Assembly: GCA_002439585.1 (NCBI GenBank)
Contig: DJOF01000008.1
Span: 124,001 to 188,000, forward strand
DNA: 64,000 nt
Direction: 5' to 3'
Origin: Bacteroidales bacterium UBA6445
GTDB lineage: Bacteria; Bacteroidota; Bacteroidia; Bacteroidales; UBA932
A model generated the notes under the pieces. The model searched no databases and was not told the origin of the DNA. It saw only the letters and a program-made list of their open reading frames with translations. This document shows, in pieces, positions 51,696 to 60,315 of this stretch. Position 1 is the first letter of the stretch. Each line of letters starts with the position of its first letter. The position numbers and the translations under genes are program-made.

Positions 51696-52462
51696 TGGGA
51701 CAGAAAACTAATCCTATAAGCAACAGAATAGGTATCACCCGTGGTTGGGTCTCTAACTGGTGTGGTGGTAACTATGCCGAGAAGATTAAGGAAGACTACA
51801 AGATCCGTAAATATCTCGTCAACCGTCTTGCAAACGCAAGCATATCCAAGATAGTCATCGAAAGGACACTGAAGCTCATCACCGTGACAATTCAGGCTGC
51901 AAGGCCGGGTGTTATTATCGGTAAGGGTGGTACAGCGGTCGACAAACTGAAGGAAGAGCTCAAGAAAGTGACTAATAAGGATGTACAGATCAACATCTTT
52001 GAAGTCAAGAGGCCTGAGGTAGACGCCAATATCGTTGCTGATAGCATTGCACGCCAGATTGAAGGTCGTGTCTCTTACAAGAGAGCTATCAAGCTTGCTG
52101 TTACGAGTGCTATCAGAGGCGGTGCAGAAGGCATCAAGGTTCAGATCAGCGGTCGTCTTGGTGGAGCAGAGATGGCTCGTAGCGAGATGTTCAAGGAAGG
52201 ACGTACTCCTCTCCATACATTCCGTGCCGACATTGACTATGCACTTGCAGTTGCAAATACTAAGGTAGGTGCTCTTGGAGTCAAGGTTTGGATCTGCAAC
52301 GGTGAGGTTTACGGCAAGAAGGATCTTTCTCCCAATGCAGGTCTTTCTTCAGCTTCTTCACCTTCTTCCAACCAGGGTGGACGTTCCGACAGAGGCCGTG
52401 GTGGTCGCAGAGGCGGTAGAGGCCGTGGTGACAGGGACAATCGTAACAGAGACAACAACTAA
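51695..52462 (+). CDS. rpsC: ribosomal protein S3
   Basis: A 255-residue 30S head protein with the KH domain (PGVIIGKGGTAVDKLKEEL region) and the C-terminal domain ending GVKVWICNGEVYGKKDL. A low-complexity Ser-then-Arg/Gly-rich tail of about 35 residues (from about 220) follows; such tails occur in Bacteroidota S3, though this one is long. The gene is followed by a terminator and not by rplP, so the S10-spc operon is interrupted here. Confidence 0.98.
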   Translation: MGQKTNPISNRIGITRGWVSNWCGGNYAEKIKEDYKIRKYLVNRLANASISKIVIERTLKLITVTIQAARPGVIIGKGGTAVDKLKEELKKVTNKDVQINIFEVKRPEVDANIVADSIARQIEGRVSYKRAIKLAVTSAIRGGAEGIKVQISGRLGGAEMARSEMFKEGRTPLHTFRADIDYALAVANTKVGALGVKVWICNGEVYGKKDLSPNAGLSSASSPSSNQGGRSDRGRGGRRGGRGRGDRDNRNRDNN

Positions 52463-52487
52463 TTGTTGCACTATCTGCATATAATTC

Positions 52488-52519
52488 AAGGCTGGCATGA
52501 TAAGTGCCGGCCTTTTTTT
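52488..52519 (+). terminator. rho-independent terminator after rpsC
   Basis: AAGGCTGGCA (52488-52497) pairs with TGCCGGCCTT (52505-52514), one G-T pair included, and is followed by a run of seven T. It ends the ribosomal protein block and excludes the ATG at 52497 as start of the next gene. Confidence 0.9.
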
Positions 52520-52532
52520 GATAGATTTTGCT

Positions 52533-53489
52533 ATGACAGATACGGCGATGATATTTGCGGCTGGGCTTGGAACCAGGCTCAGACCCATTACAGACAGCAT
52601 TCCTAAGGCACTCGCGCCTGCAGGTGGTAGTACTCTGCTACATTGTCTCGTAGCGAAGCTCTACAGGGCAGGGATTAGACACTTTGTGGTGAATGTGCAT
52701 CATCTTCCTAATAAGATAATCGACTATATCAAGGAAGACCCTTTTCTTTCTTCCCTTCATGTGTATGTCTCTGACGAGAGTGACCTCCTCCGGGATACGG
52801 GAGGTGGTATTCGCTTTGCCGAGAATCTGGTAGAAGCTACCGGTGCCGATGAATTTCTTGTGCACAATGTTGATATAGTGTCTGACCTTGATATCGCTGC
52901 ATTTTGTACTCCATTGATGTCTGCAATGAACTTTCCGCCAGTCAGTGAGGGTGCTAAATCCAATCCCCAGGGTTTATCTCCATTCCCGTCTGGCTTGGCT
53001 GATAATCGAGAATGCATTTCAAATACTCGTGCCTCGATGTTGTCAGGAGAGATAGACGAGCACCCTTTGGCAAAGCTTGTTGTTAGCCAGCGTAAGACCT
53101 CGCGCTATCTGCTATTTGCCAAAGACGGTACCCTTGCTGGTTGGAAAAATATATCGACGGGAGAGGTCAAGACCCCATGGCAAGATATAGAGCCTGAAAG
53201 ATGTATCATGAGAGCCTTTGGCGGGATACATTTGATCTCACGGGATATATACAAAATCTTCCGGGATGTTGATAACTCCCCGGAAGATTATCCTTTGTAT
53301 GACTCAGAAAGACGGCTTATACCCTCATCGCTGACTCCCTTAGGAGAGAAATTCTCTATAATAGACTTCTATCTTAGGGTTGCTGCCAAGCATCATATCT
53401 ATATGTACGAACCTGAGCATCTTACACTTATTGACGCAGGTAAGATAGATACCCTTGCTGAAGCCGATTCTTTTTTGAGGCGTAAGTAG
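52533..53489 (+). CDS. sugar-1-phosphate nucleotidyltransferase family protein (MurU-like)
   Basis: A 318-residue NDP-sugar pyrophosphorylase. The signature is canonical: IFAAGLGTRLRPITDSIPKAL with the Gly loop and the Lys, then VHNVDI as metal-binding Asp region. Bacteroidota members of this group resemble MurU, which activates N-acetylmuramic acid 1-phosphate in wall recycling, but the sugar is unverified. A polar, Ser/Pro-rich segment of about 45 residues (about 132-175) interrupts the fold after SDLDIAAF and looks inserted. The start at 52533 (MTDTAM) is chosen because the upstream ATG lies in the terminator stem. Confidence 0.87.
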   Translation: MTDTAMIFAAGLGTRLRPITDSIPKALAPAGGSTLLHCLVAKLYRAGIRHFVVNVHHLPNKIIDYIKEDPFLSSLHVYVSDESDLLRDTGGGIRFAENLVEATGADEFLVHNVDIVSDLDIAAFCTPLMSAMNFPPVSEGAKSNPQGLSPFPSGLADNRECISNTRASMLSGEIDEHPLAKLVVSQRKTSRYLLFAKDGTLAGWKNISTGEVKTPWQDIEPERCIMRAFGGIHLISRDIYKIFRDVDNSPEDYPLYDSERRLIPSSLTPLGEKFSIIDFYLRVAAKHHIYMYEPEHLTLIDAGKIDTLAEADSFLRRK

Positions 53490-53526
53490 CACATCTCGTT
53501 GTTCTTTCTGGAATTTTGCCTGCCTA

Positions 53527-54426
53527 TCAGTTCTGTTGAGCTAACTCATCGCAGTTGCCTTGCGAGCTCGATGTCTCTATGCCTCTTATGATAAGGAAGA
53601 AAAAGTAGAGATAGCCCACGCAGCCCAAAGCTATCACACCATACATCCACAATGGCATGATATCAAGCATTGTATTGGCATCCTTTAGCGAGTCTATCTG
53701 TCCTATTATAAGAGCGATAGTATTGTTCGTTGCATGCATCAGCATGGTCAACTTGAGAGAACCAGTTCTGAAATATACATACCCGAAAAGACAGCCAAGC
53801 ATAAATGCCGGCACTGCCTGCCAAGGATTCATGTGAATGACAGCGAAGAATGCAGCGGATATTACGATGGCCCAAATCGGCCGAATTCCTTGATCTCCGC
53901 CTTGCTTTTTGAAATATAACAGTCCCCTCAGGACAACTCCACGGCAAAGCCATTCCTCGAAGAACGGGGCGAATAAGGCTACACTTATGAAATTGAACAG
54001 AAGATTGCCCTGTGTCATATCCTTGAGTATCTTTTCGATCCAGGATGGCATTGGAGGCATCATCGAGTTGAAGATGTCTGTCAGGAACATCATGGCAACT
54101 GTGGCTATCATGCATATGGACGCGCATCCCCATCCTCCGAAGCTGCCGAAATGTCCACTGTCCATCTTAATGCCGCGAGCTCCGAAAATGGCATTCTTGC
54201 GACTTGTGACAGATGCATACATCATTGCCGGTATGAATATAAGAGGATAGGATATTAGCGTGACAGCGTCTATCCCTGCCGTTGGAAATGCCATAAGGAA
54301 CAGGGCAGCTATCGCATTGGATATAAGCGTACCTATTATAAGATACACTACTATCAAACCTAGCCCGCCATATCCTGGGATGAACCAGGAATAGGCGGAC
54401 AACAAGTCGAAATTGCGATTCTTCAT
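53527..54426 (-). CDS. CPBP-family intramembrane metalloprotease
   Basis: A 299-residue polytopic membrane protein with the CPBP (Abi/CAAX protease-like) motifs: FFEEWLCRG (Glu-Glu-x3-Arg), FAVIHMNPW (His) and MLMHATNN (His). About seven hydrophobic helices. Such proteins cleave membrane substrates in prenyl-protein processing or bacteriocin immunity; bacterial substrates are rarely known. It lies 13 bases downstream of the nucleotidyltransferase gene on the same strand. Confidence 0.9.
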   Translation of the reverse strand: MKNRNFDLLSAYSWFIPGYGGLGLIVVYLIIGTLISNAIAALFLMAFPTAGIDAVTLISYPLIFIPAMMYASVTSRKNAIFGARGIKMDSGHFGSFGGWGCASICMIATVAMMFLTDIFNSMMPPMPSWIEKILKDMTQGNLLFNFISVALFAPFFEEWLCRGVVLRGLLYFKKQGGDQGIRPIWAIVISAAFFAVIHMNPWQAVPAFMLGCLFGYVYFRTGSLKLTMLMHATNNTIALIIGQIDSLKDANTMLDIMPLWMYGVIALGCVGYLYFFFLIIRGIETSSSQGNCDELAQQN

Positions 54427-54439
54427 CTATTCGGAATGA

Positions 54440-55378
54440 TTATTCCCCGTAGAGAGGAGTGGGGTAGATGCCGCTCTCTGCAAATTCCTTGAACTTGGCG
54501 ACTACGCCTGGGCGGTCTTCCTTGTAAGTTACACCGAACCAGTGTGACGGGGTTGAGAGAACTTCAGTGCGAGACTCGCCTGACTTTATCATGCAGTCGA
54601 TTGCGAAAGGAATGTAGAACTCCTTTTTGAGTTCGCTGATATTCTCCTTCAGGAAATCATTGAAGATCTTCTCGCTCTTGACGAAATAGTCAGGCGTGAA
54701 TCCCCACATATTCATGGAGCATAGTGACTTAGCTACCAACTCGATGTGCTTCTCACCTGTTACGGAGTTGTCGCCGTATACCTTCCCATCGTCCTCCTTT
54801 GCAATATTGAGGCACTCTACTATGCCGGTAAGGTTCTGCTCCTTGTCGTATGAACAGATTCCCCTTGACACACCACCAGATTCTGAGAGTGTATGGTCAA
54901 GTTCGAAACCTACAATGCTATAGACTCCCTCGCTTCCCTCATGAGCGCGAAGCCAGTCTCCGAGAATCCGGAAAGAATCCTTGCCGTAGTAGTCGTCACC
55001 GTTGATCACTGCAAACGGCTCGTGGATCACGTCCTTTGCCATAAGTACTGCATGTGCGGTACCCCAAGGTTTCTGCCTTTCTGGATTGAGGGTAAATCCT
55101 GCGGGTATCTTGTTTAGCTCCTGAGTTACGAATACAAACTCAAGAGGACTGCCGTCAAGGCATTTTACATGGCTGTATTTCTCTCTTACCGTCTTCTCGA
55201 ATTCATCCTTGAAATATTCGCGTACAACGTATACGACCTTGCCGAAACCGGCGTGTACTGCATCGTAGATTGAGTAGTCGATGATAGTCTCCCCACTGGG
55301 GCCGAGGCCGTCCATCTGCTTGAGGCCACCATACCTGCTGCCCATTCCGGCTGCAAGTACCAATAATGTAGGTTTCAT
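54440..55378 (-). CDS. nucleotidyltransferase (UTP-sugar pyrophosphorylase-like)
   Basis: A 312-residue nucleotidyltransferase with LAAGMGSRYGGLKQMD (Gly loop and Lys) at the N-terminus and a VINGDDYYG metal site near 112. The family is common in Bacteroidota and resembles sugar-1-phosphate uridylyltransferases, but the sugar is not known. The ATG at 55378 gives the standard start MKPTLLVLAAGMG; the frame opens ten codons earlier without support. Probably co-transcribed with the CPBP protease. Confidence 0.87.
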   Translation of the reverse strand: MKPTLLVLAAGMGSRYGGLKQMDGLGPSGETIIDYSIYDAVHAGFGKVVYVVREYFKDEFEKTVREKYSHVKCLDGSPLEFVFVTQELNKIPAGFTLNPERQKPWGTAHAVLMAKDVIHEPFAVINGDDYYGKDSFRILGDWLRAHEGSEGVYSIVGFELDHTLSESGGVSRGICSYDKEQNLTGIVECLNIAKEDDGKVYGDNSVTGEKHIELVAKSLCSMNMWGFTPDYFVKSEKIFNDFLKENISELKKEFYIPFAIDCMIKSGESRTEVLSTPSHWFGVTYKEDRPGVVAKFKEFAESGIYPTPLYGE

Positions 55379-55417
55379 TTCTGTATAATGTTTTATATCA
55401 AACTGCATAATTTACGG

Positions 55418-55448
55418 TTGTACCGTTCGACAAATTTAGCTATTTTTG
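55418..55448 (+). promoter_or_regulatory. promoter of the FtsB-like gene
   Basis: TTG at 55418-55420 and TATTTTTG at 55441-55448 are 20 bases apart. The start codon is 22 bases downstream at 55470, which excludes the upstream ATG at 55446 lying inside the -7 box. Confidence 0.6.
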
Positions 55449-55469
55449 TCATTCATTCCTCTACAGACA

Positions 55470-55775
55470 ATGGGAAAATTCAAAGAGTTGTGGAACGGCC
55501 CGCAGAAGTCTTTTTTTCGGTATGCAATATTCGCTACCGGCATCTTCCTATTGTCAGTTGGCTTTCTTCGGGAAGAGAATGCAGTACGTTGGATCCGGGC
55601 AGAGATAGAACTCCGCAGACAAGATAGACAGATACGGCGCTACCGAGAGGAGATAGCCGATATGGACCGACAGATCAAGAGGCTTTCCAATGACCGCGAT
55701 ACTCTTGAGCAGTTTGCCCGAGAGAATTTCTACTTCCATCGTCCCGATGAGGATGTCTATATCTACAGGAAATAA
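55470..55775 (+). CDS. FtsB/DivIC-type septum formation protein
   Basis: A 101-residue bitopic membrane protein. One transmembrane helix (about residues 14-33) is followed by a charged coiled coil (about 38-80) and the segment LEQFARENFYFHRPDEDVYIY, typical of FtsB/DivIC. In the divisome FtsB with FtsL and FtsQ activates FtsWI septal wall synthesis. It is monocistronic and convergent with the CYTH gene. Confidence 0.88.
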   Translation: MGKFKELWNGPQKSFFRYAIFATGIFLLSVGFLREENAVRWIRAEIELRRQDRQIRRYREEIADMDRQIKRLSNDRDTLEQFARENFYFHRPDEDVYIYRK

Positions 55776-55864
55776 AGAGGTTTGGTCTTTTCCTGACGCG
55801 ATGGCATCCTTAGATTCCATCCTCTTGTGCTTATATCTTTATTGAACAGAACCCTTAATGTAAT

Positions 55865-55914
55865 GACGTCTCATATCGCATATTTATATATGACGTTATG
55901 AGTATTGAGACGTC
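55865..55914. repeat. long-range inverted repeat between convergent genes
   Basis: GACGTCTCA (55865-55873) and TGAGACGTC (55906-55914) are perfect inverted copies 32 bases apart, enclosing a smaller dyad CATAT...ATATG. It lies in the 175-base gap between the convergent FtsB-like and CYTH genes, where nothing else is visible. It might end transcription from both sides, but no T run is present. Confidence 0.55.
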
Positions 55915-55950
55915 TTGGCTTGAGCCTGCCACTTGCTATATGTAGCATAC

Positions 55951-56445
55951 CTATGACTCTTCCGATGAGGTTGAGGGATTCCACATGCAGTAGGGGACCT
56001 TGGCCAAGCTTGCATTGTAATAGCGGCTGTCTCCTGTGACTTCCTTGCCAAGCCAAGACGGCCTCTCGAAGTCCTCGTCCTCTGAGCGAAGTTCAATCTC
56101 TGCCACGACAAGTCCCTCGTTGTTGCCGTGAAACTCGTCCACTTCGAAAGTATGTCCTTTGTGGTCAACGAGATAGCGCCGTTTGTCGATAGCGCCTTTT
56201 TCGCATAGCCTAAGAAGATCCTCGGCATCTTTCAGTGGGATTCCCTTCTCCCATTCGAAGCGTGACATACCTTTACTGTCACCGACTCCTTTTATAGTTA
56301 TGTAGCCTTTGTCGTCCCGTATGCGGATTCGTACCGTCCTCTCGGGTGTGGAGCATATATAGCCCTGACAGATCCTTGTGGATGACTTCGCAAGGCTCTT
56401 GAATTCTCCTGATACCAAAAATTTTCTTTCTATTTCAATAGCCAT
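55951..56445 (-). CDS. CYTH-domain protein (triphosphate tunnel metalloenzyme family)
   Basis: A 164-residue CYTH protein. It has the N-terminal signature EIERKFLV, then RTVRIRIRD, GYITIKG, RFEWEKGI, and DEFHGNNEGLVVAEIEL, the alternating charged strands that form the triphosphate tunnel. Bacterial members hydrolyse inorganic triphosphate or act on nucleotides or thiamine triphosphate. Which applies here is unknown. It is the last gene of the fab operon, 45 bases after fabZ. Confidence 0.92.
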   Translation of the reverse strand: MAIEIERKFLVSGEFKSLAKSSTRICQGYICSTPERTVRIRIRDDKGYITIKGVGDSKGMSRFEWEKGIPLKDAEDLLRLCEKGAIDKRRYLVDHKGHTFEVDEFHGNNEGLVVAEIELRSEDEDFERPSWLGKEVTGDSRYYNASLAKVPYCMWNPSTSSEES

Positions 56446-56490
56446 AGTTGCGATATAAAATCCAAACTTAGGATCTGATCGGTTGCAAGC

Positions 56491-56910
56491 TTATTCTTTG
56501 GGAACGAGGGCAAATGTGAGGTCGCCCTTGCAGCAAAGCTTGCCTCGAACCTCAAGTTTGGCCGAGCAGAAGTATAGATTGCCACGCTGCTCGTTGAGCT
56601 TTGCGCTGATCTCACATACATCACCTGGCTTTACAAGGTTCTTGAAGCGAACCTTGTCTATGCCGGCATAGAATGTGAGGTGGCCGGGTATTGCGTCCTT
56701 TACGAGTACAGCACAACTCTGTGCCATGATCTCGCACTGGATAACCCCCGGCACAATAGGATTGCCGGGAAAGTGTCCCCTGCAGAAGAATTCGTCGTCC
56801 TTGATTGTGTACTTGCAGTGCGCAACCCCGTTCTCGTCAATTTCCGCCTCATCTATAAGAAGCATAGGCTCTCTGTGAGGAAGAAATTTCTTGATATCGT
56901 CTTTATTCAT
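56491..56910 (-). CDS. fabZ: 3-hydroxyacyl-ACP dehydratase (FabZ-type)
   Basis: A 139-residue hot-dog fold dehydratase of fatty-acid elongation. LPHREPMLLID and the catalytic GHFPGNPIVPGV (His) with QCEIMAQ (Glu) are clear. It stands alone, not fused to LpxC as in another Bacteroidota gene type, so a second FabZ domain may exist elsewhere. It lies 18 bases downstream of fabF in the fab operon. Confidence 0.93.
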   Translation of the reverse strand: MNKDDIKKFLPHREPMLLIDEAEIDENGVAHCKYTIKDDEFFCRGHFPGNPIVPGVIQCEIMAQSCAVLVKDAIPGHLTFYAGIDKVRFKNLVKPGDVCEISAKLNEQRGNLYFCSAKLEVRGKLCCKGDLTFALVPKE

Positions 56911-56928
56911 GATTTAGGTTTGTAATAT

Positions 56929-58188
56929 TTAGTCTTTGTATTTGCGGAAAGCTATGCAGGCATCGTGTCCGCCAAATCCCAATGAATCGGAGATTCCGAT
57001 AGTTACTTCTGTCTCCACAGCCTTGTTGGGCGTGTAATCAAGGTCGCACTCCGGATCCGGTGTGTCGAGATTGATAGTAGGAGGGATGACGTTGTCCTTG
57101 ACTGCCATTATGGTTGCTATTGCCTCAGCGGCACCTGCAGCTCCGAGCATATGTCCTGTCATGGATTTGATGGAACTGATGTGTGTCTTGTATGCGTAGT
57201 CTCCGAGTGCAAGCTTGTAAGCCTGAGTCTCGGCAGCGTCATTGAGTTTGGTGCCGGTACCGTGGGCATTGATATAGAGCTTGTCGGTGTCCTTATTGAA
57301 TCCAGCCTCCTCAAGTGCAATCTCTATACATTTTGCCTGTGTAGTGCCGTCAGGCCTCGGTGCAGTCGCGTGGTATGCATCGCATGTGTTGCCGTAGCCT
57401 ACCATCTCTGCATAGATATGAGCACCGCGTGCTTTTGCATGCTCAAGTTCTTCAAGCACAATCACCCCGGCACCTTCTCCCATGACGAATCCGGCCCTGT
57501 TGGCGTTGAACGGAAGCGATGCATATTTAGGATTCTCTGCCTTGGAGAGAGCCTTTGCATTTGCGAAGCCGGCGATTCCGAGAGGAATAGTAGCTGATTC
57601 GCTGCCTCCAGTTATGATGGCGTCTGCATATCCGTGTCTGATGGCCCTGAATGCTTCACCTATATTGTTGGTAGATGTAGCACAGGCTGTCACTATGTCA
57701 AGGCATGGCCCCTCAGCGTGGTTCTTGATGGCGATGTTGCCAGCAGCCATGTTGGAGATCATTGTCGGGATGAATAGAGGTGATACCCACTGTCCTGCAG
57801 GATCGTTTACCATCTTCATTGTCTCCCTAAACTGGATCTCGAAGCCACCGATACCGGAGCCTACATATACTCCGAGGCGGAAAGGATCGATGTTCTGTCC
57901 TTCGCCTTCACTCTTGAGCCCGGAGTCATTCATAGCCTGGAAGGCTGCTGCCACTCCGAACTGGGTGAATTTGTCCTGCTTCCTGATGAAGCCCTTGTCC
58001 ATGCCATAATCTTCGCCCTTGAAATCCTTGACTTTGCCTGCTATCTTGACTAACATGCTGTCCTCGGGCAGGTCATGGATATAGTCTATTCCACAGACAC
58101 CGCTTACAAGGTTGTTCCAAAATGTTTTCGTGTCATTTCCGACAGGGGAGATAATACCCATGCCTGTCACTACGACTCGTCTTGCCAT
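56929..58188 (-). CDS. fabF: 3-oxoacyl-ACP synthase II (FabF)
   Basis: A 419-residue condensing enzyme for fatty-acid elongation from malonyl-ACP. The Cys-His-His triad is seen as Cys169 (ACATS), His309 (NAHGTGT) and His346 (TGHMLGAAG). The N-terminus RRVVVTGMGIISPVG is the family start. It lies 20 bases downstream of fabK and 18 bases upstream of fabZ. Confidence 0.97.
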   Translation of the reverse strand: MARRVVVTGMGIISPVGNDTKTFWNNLVSGVCGIDYIHDLPEDSMLVKIAGKVKDFKGEDYGMDKGFIRKQDKFTQFGVAAAFQAMNDSGLKSEGEGQNIDPFRLGVYVGSGIGGFEIQFRETMKMVNDPAGQWVSPLFIPTMISNMAAGNIAIKNHAEGPCLDIVTACATSTNNIGEAFRAIRHGYADAIITGGSESATIPLGIAGFANAKALSKAENPKYASLPFNANRAGFVMGEGAGVIVLEELEHAKARGAHIYAEMVGYGNTCDAYHATAPRPDGTTQAKCIEIALEEAGFNKDTDKLYINAHGTGTKLNDAAETQAYKLALGDYAYKTHISSIKSMTGHMLGAAGAAEAIATIMAVKDNVIPPTINLDTPDPECDLDYTPNKAVETEVTIGISDSLGFGGHDACIAFRKYKD

Positions 58189-58208
58189 AAATCTCTGTAA
58201 GTGTGTTG

Positions 58209-59153
58209 TTAATAAATGAGTGAGGGAGCGTTCTTGAGAAGCTTTTCAGCTCCGCCCATGATGTCTTCTACAATATCTTTGGCTGTCTCTGTCTTTCTGA
58301 TCATGCCGGCAACCTCTCCTGCAAGATAGCTGCCCATGTTGTCACCGTCAAATACGGCTTTGCGGAGTGAACCCTTGCCAAATTCAAGTACTTCTTCTTT
58401 AGAGACAGCAGGGTCATATTCCATCTTGAAGAATTTCTTAGAGAACGGATTCTTAAGGCAGCGGCAGGCATCTCCAAATGACTTTCCTGTGACGATAGTG
58501 CTGATATCCGATGCCTTGATGAGCTTCTCCTTGTAGTTCGGATGTACATGGCATTCATCTGCAACAAGGAATCTTGTGCCTACCTGTACGCCTACAGCTC
58601 CGAGCATGAAGGCAGCGGCTGCGCCCCTTCCATCGAAAATGCCGCCTGCAGCCATCACAGGGATGTCAAGGGCGTCAACTATCTGCGGTACGAGAGGCAT
58701 TGTATGCAGATCGCCGACATGTCCGCCAGACTCTGCACCTTCTGCCACAACGGCAGCGGCACCGAGTTCCTGCATCTTGAGCGCATATGCTATGGATGCC
58801 ACGACAGGGATTACTGTTATGCCTGCGGCTTTCCATTTATCCATGTAGATACCGGGGGAGCCTGCTCCTGTTGTCAGGATCTTGACACCCTCTTCTACTA
58901 CCATGTCTGCGATCTCTCCGGCATTGGGTGCAGCCAGCATAATGTTGACTCCGAAAGGTTTGTCAGTCAGCTGACGGCATTTGTGAATCTCTTCCCTCAC
59001 AGCCTCTGTGCCGAAGTTGATGGACGAGATAAGGCCGAGTCCGCCTGCATTTGATACAGCAGCGGCAAGTTTAGCGTCGGCAATCCATGCCATACCACCC
59101 TGGAACAGAGGGTATTTGATGCCGAGCATATCGCAAATTGGACTTTTTATCAT
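58209..59153 (-). CDS. fabK: FMN-dependent enoyl-ACP reductase FabK (nitronate monooxygenase-like)
   Basis: A 314-residue TIM-barrel flavoprotein. Typical segments are YPLFQGGMAWIAD, GLGLISSINFG, EGAESGGHVG with the active-site His, and PVMAAGGIFDGRG for FMN phosphate binding. Nitronate monooxygenases share this fold, but its place inside the operon fabH-fabK-fabF-fabZ strongly supports the enoyl-ACP reductase role, completing the elongation cycle. FabK-type reductases are known in Bacteroidales such as Porphyromonas. Confidence 0.92.
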   Translation of the reverse strand: MIKSPICDMLGIKYPLFQGGMAWIADAKLAAAVSNAGGLGLISSINFGTEAVREEIHKCRQLTDKPFGVNIMLAAPNAGEIADMVVEEGVKILTTGAGSPGIYMDKWKAAGITVIPVVASIAYALKMQELGAAAVVAEGAESGGHVGDLHTMPLVPQIVDALDIPVMAAGGIFDGRGAAAAFMLGAVGVQVGTRFLVADECHVHPNYKEKLIKASDISTIVTGKSFGDACRCLKNPFSKKFFKMEYDPAVSKEEVLEFGKGSLRKAVFDGDNMGSYLAGEVAGMIRKTETAKDIVEDIMGGAEKLLKNAPSLIY

Positions 59154-59194
59154 AATGATGATTATTGTTTGTCAAAGTGTAAATATACTCAATT

Positions 59195-60142
59195 TTACCA
59201 TTCAATCACAGCCGCACCGGACAGAAGACCGGCACCGAAGGCGCTGAAGACCAGTACGTCTCCGCTTTTGAACATTCCTTTCCTGTTGCATTCGTCAAGA
59301 AGGATCGTGCAGGAAGCGGAAGAGGAGTTGCCATGGTCGGAGATGTTGGACGGGAATTTCTCTTCCGGTTCACCGAGATATTGCTTGATTGCATCGATGA
59401 TCCTCTGATTGGCCTGATGAATCATGTAATAGCTTACCTGGTTCTTGGTCATTCCAAGCTCGGCAAGAAGAGCCTCGACTTCAGTAGTGGAAGCGCTGAC
59501 TGCGAACTTGAATACCTCACGACCGCGCATCTGCAGGGGCACTGTCTCTTCCTGTTTTGTGACATACGGAGTAGGGAGCAATTTCTGCTTCTCCCAAATT
59601 TTCTGTGTTGACGGCTGTGCGTGTAGTCGTATACCCTTCAAGTTGTCGCCTTTGGTAAATACCACTGCACCGGCTCCGTCTCCAAAGAGAACGCAGGTAG
59701 ACCTGTCGCTCCAGTCTGTCATTCTGGTCGGCTCTTCAGCGCACACTATGAGGATATTCCTTGCTTTGCCGCTCTTGAAATGCGAATCGGCAATATCCAT
59801 CGCGAATACGAAGCCAGGACAGGCGCAGTTGATGTCGATGCAGGGACAAGTGAGGCCGAGTTTTTCGGCTATAATGCAGCTCAGTCCAGGAGTCACGTTC
59901 TCATTTACTACATTTGAACATATGAGGTAGTCTATGTCTTCAGCCTTGACGCCCGCCATATCCATTGCATTTGAACAAGCTTGAGCACCAAGGTCTTCAA
60001 TGTTCTCGTCGCTGATCACGTGCCTGCTTCTGATGCCTGTGCGTGGGATTATCCATTCATCGCTCGTATCGAGGAACTCGGAGAGCATGTCATTCGTGAC
60101 AACCTTCTTGGGAAGAGCGCTTCCCGTACCGATAATTTTCAT
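59195..60142 (-). CDS. fabH: 3-oxoacyl-ACP synthase III (FabH)
   Basis: A 315-residue condensing enzyme that starts fatty-acid synthesis from an acyl-CoA primer and malonyl-ACP. Catalytic Cys108 lies in CACPGF, His in MIHQANQRI and Asn in HGNSSSAS. In this group the primer is often branched-chain acyl-CoA, which would fit Bacteroidales iso/anteiso fatty acids, but this is inferred. It is the first gene of the fab operon; a -7 box lies 38 bases upstream. Confidence 0.96.
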   Translation of the reverse strand: MKIIGTGSALPKKVVTNDMLSEFLDTSDEWIIPRTGIRSRHVISDENIEDLGAQACSNAMDMAGVKAEDIDYLICSNVVNENVTPGLSCIIAEKLGLTCPCIDINCACPGFVFAMDIADSHFKSGKARNILIVCAEEPTRMTDWSDRSTCVLFGDGAGAVVFTKGDNLKGIRLHAQPSTQKIWEKQKLLPTPYVTKQEETVPLQMRGREVFKFAVSASTTEVEALLAELGMTKNQVSYYMIHQANQRIIDAIKQYLGEPEEKFPSNISDHGNSSSASCTILLDECNRKGMFKSGDVLVFSAFGAGLLSGAAVIEW

Positions 60143-60179
60143 CTGTGTTCCGTTTATGTTTTAATACATCTGTCGTTGC

Positions 60180-60187
60180 AAAGTTAG
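60180..60187 (-). promoter_or_regulatory. -7 promoter box of the fab operon
   Basis: TAACTTTG on the minus strand (60187 to 60180), 38 bases before the fabH start. No standard -33 TTG. Confidence 0.5.
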
Positions 60188-60315
60188 GCCTATTTGCGCG
60201 AAATAACGGCATTATAAGCCAATTGTAATAAAATTAGCGTGCTGACAGTATGTAAAATGCCCCAAAATGCTAAAATCCAAATAGGCTCTCTTCTTAATTG
60301 CCGAAGTCAGCCGCA

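Noticed and set aside
58209..59153. Calling this gene a nitronate monooxygenase
   Set aside because: The fold is shared, but the position between fabH and fabF makes the FabK enoyl-ACP reductase role much more likely.
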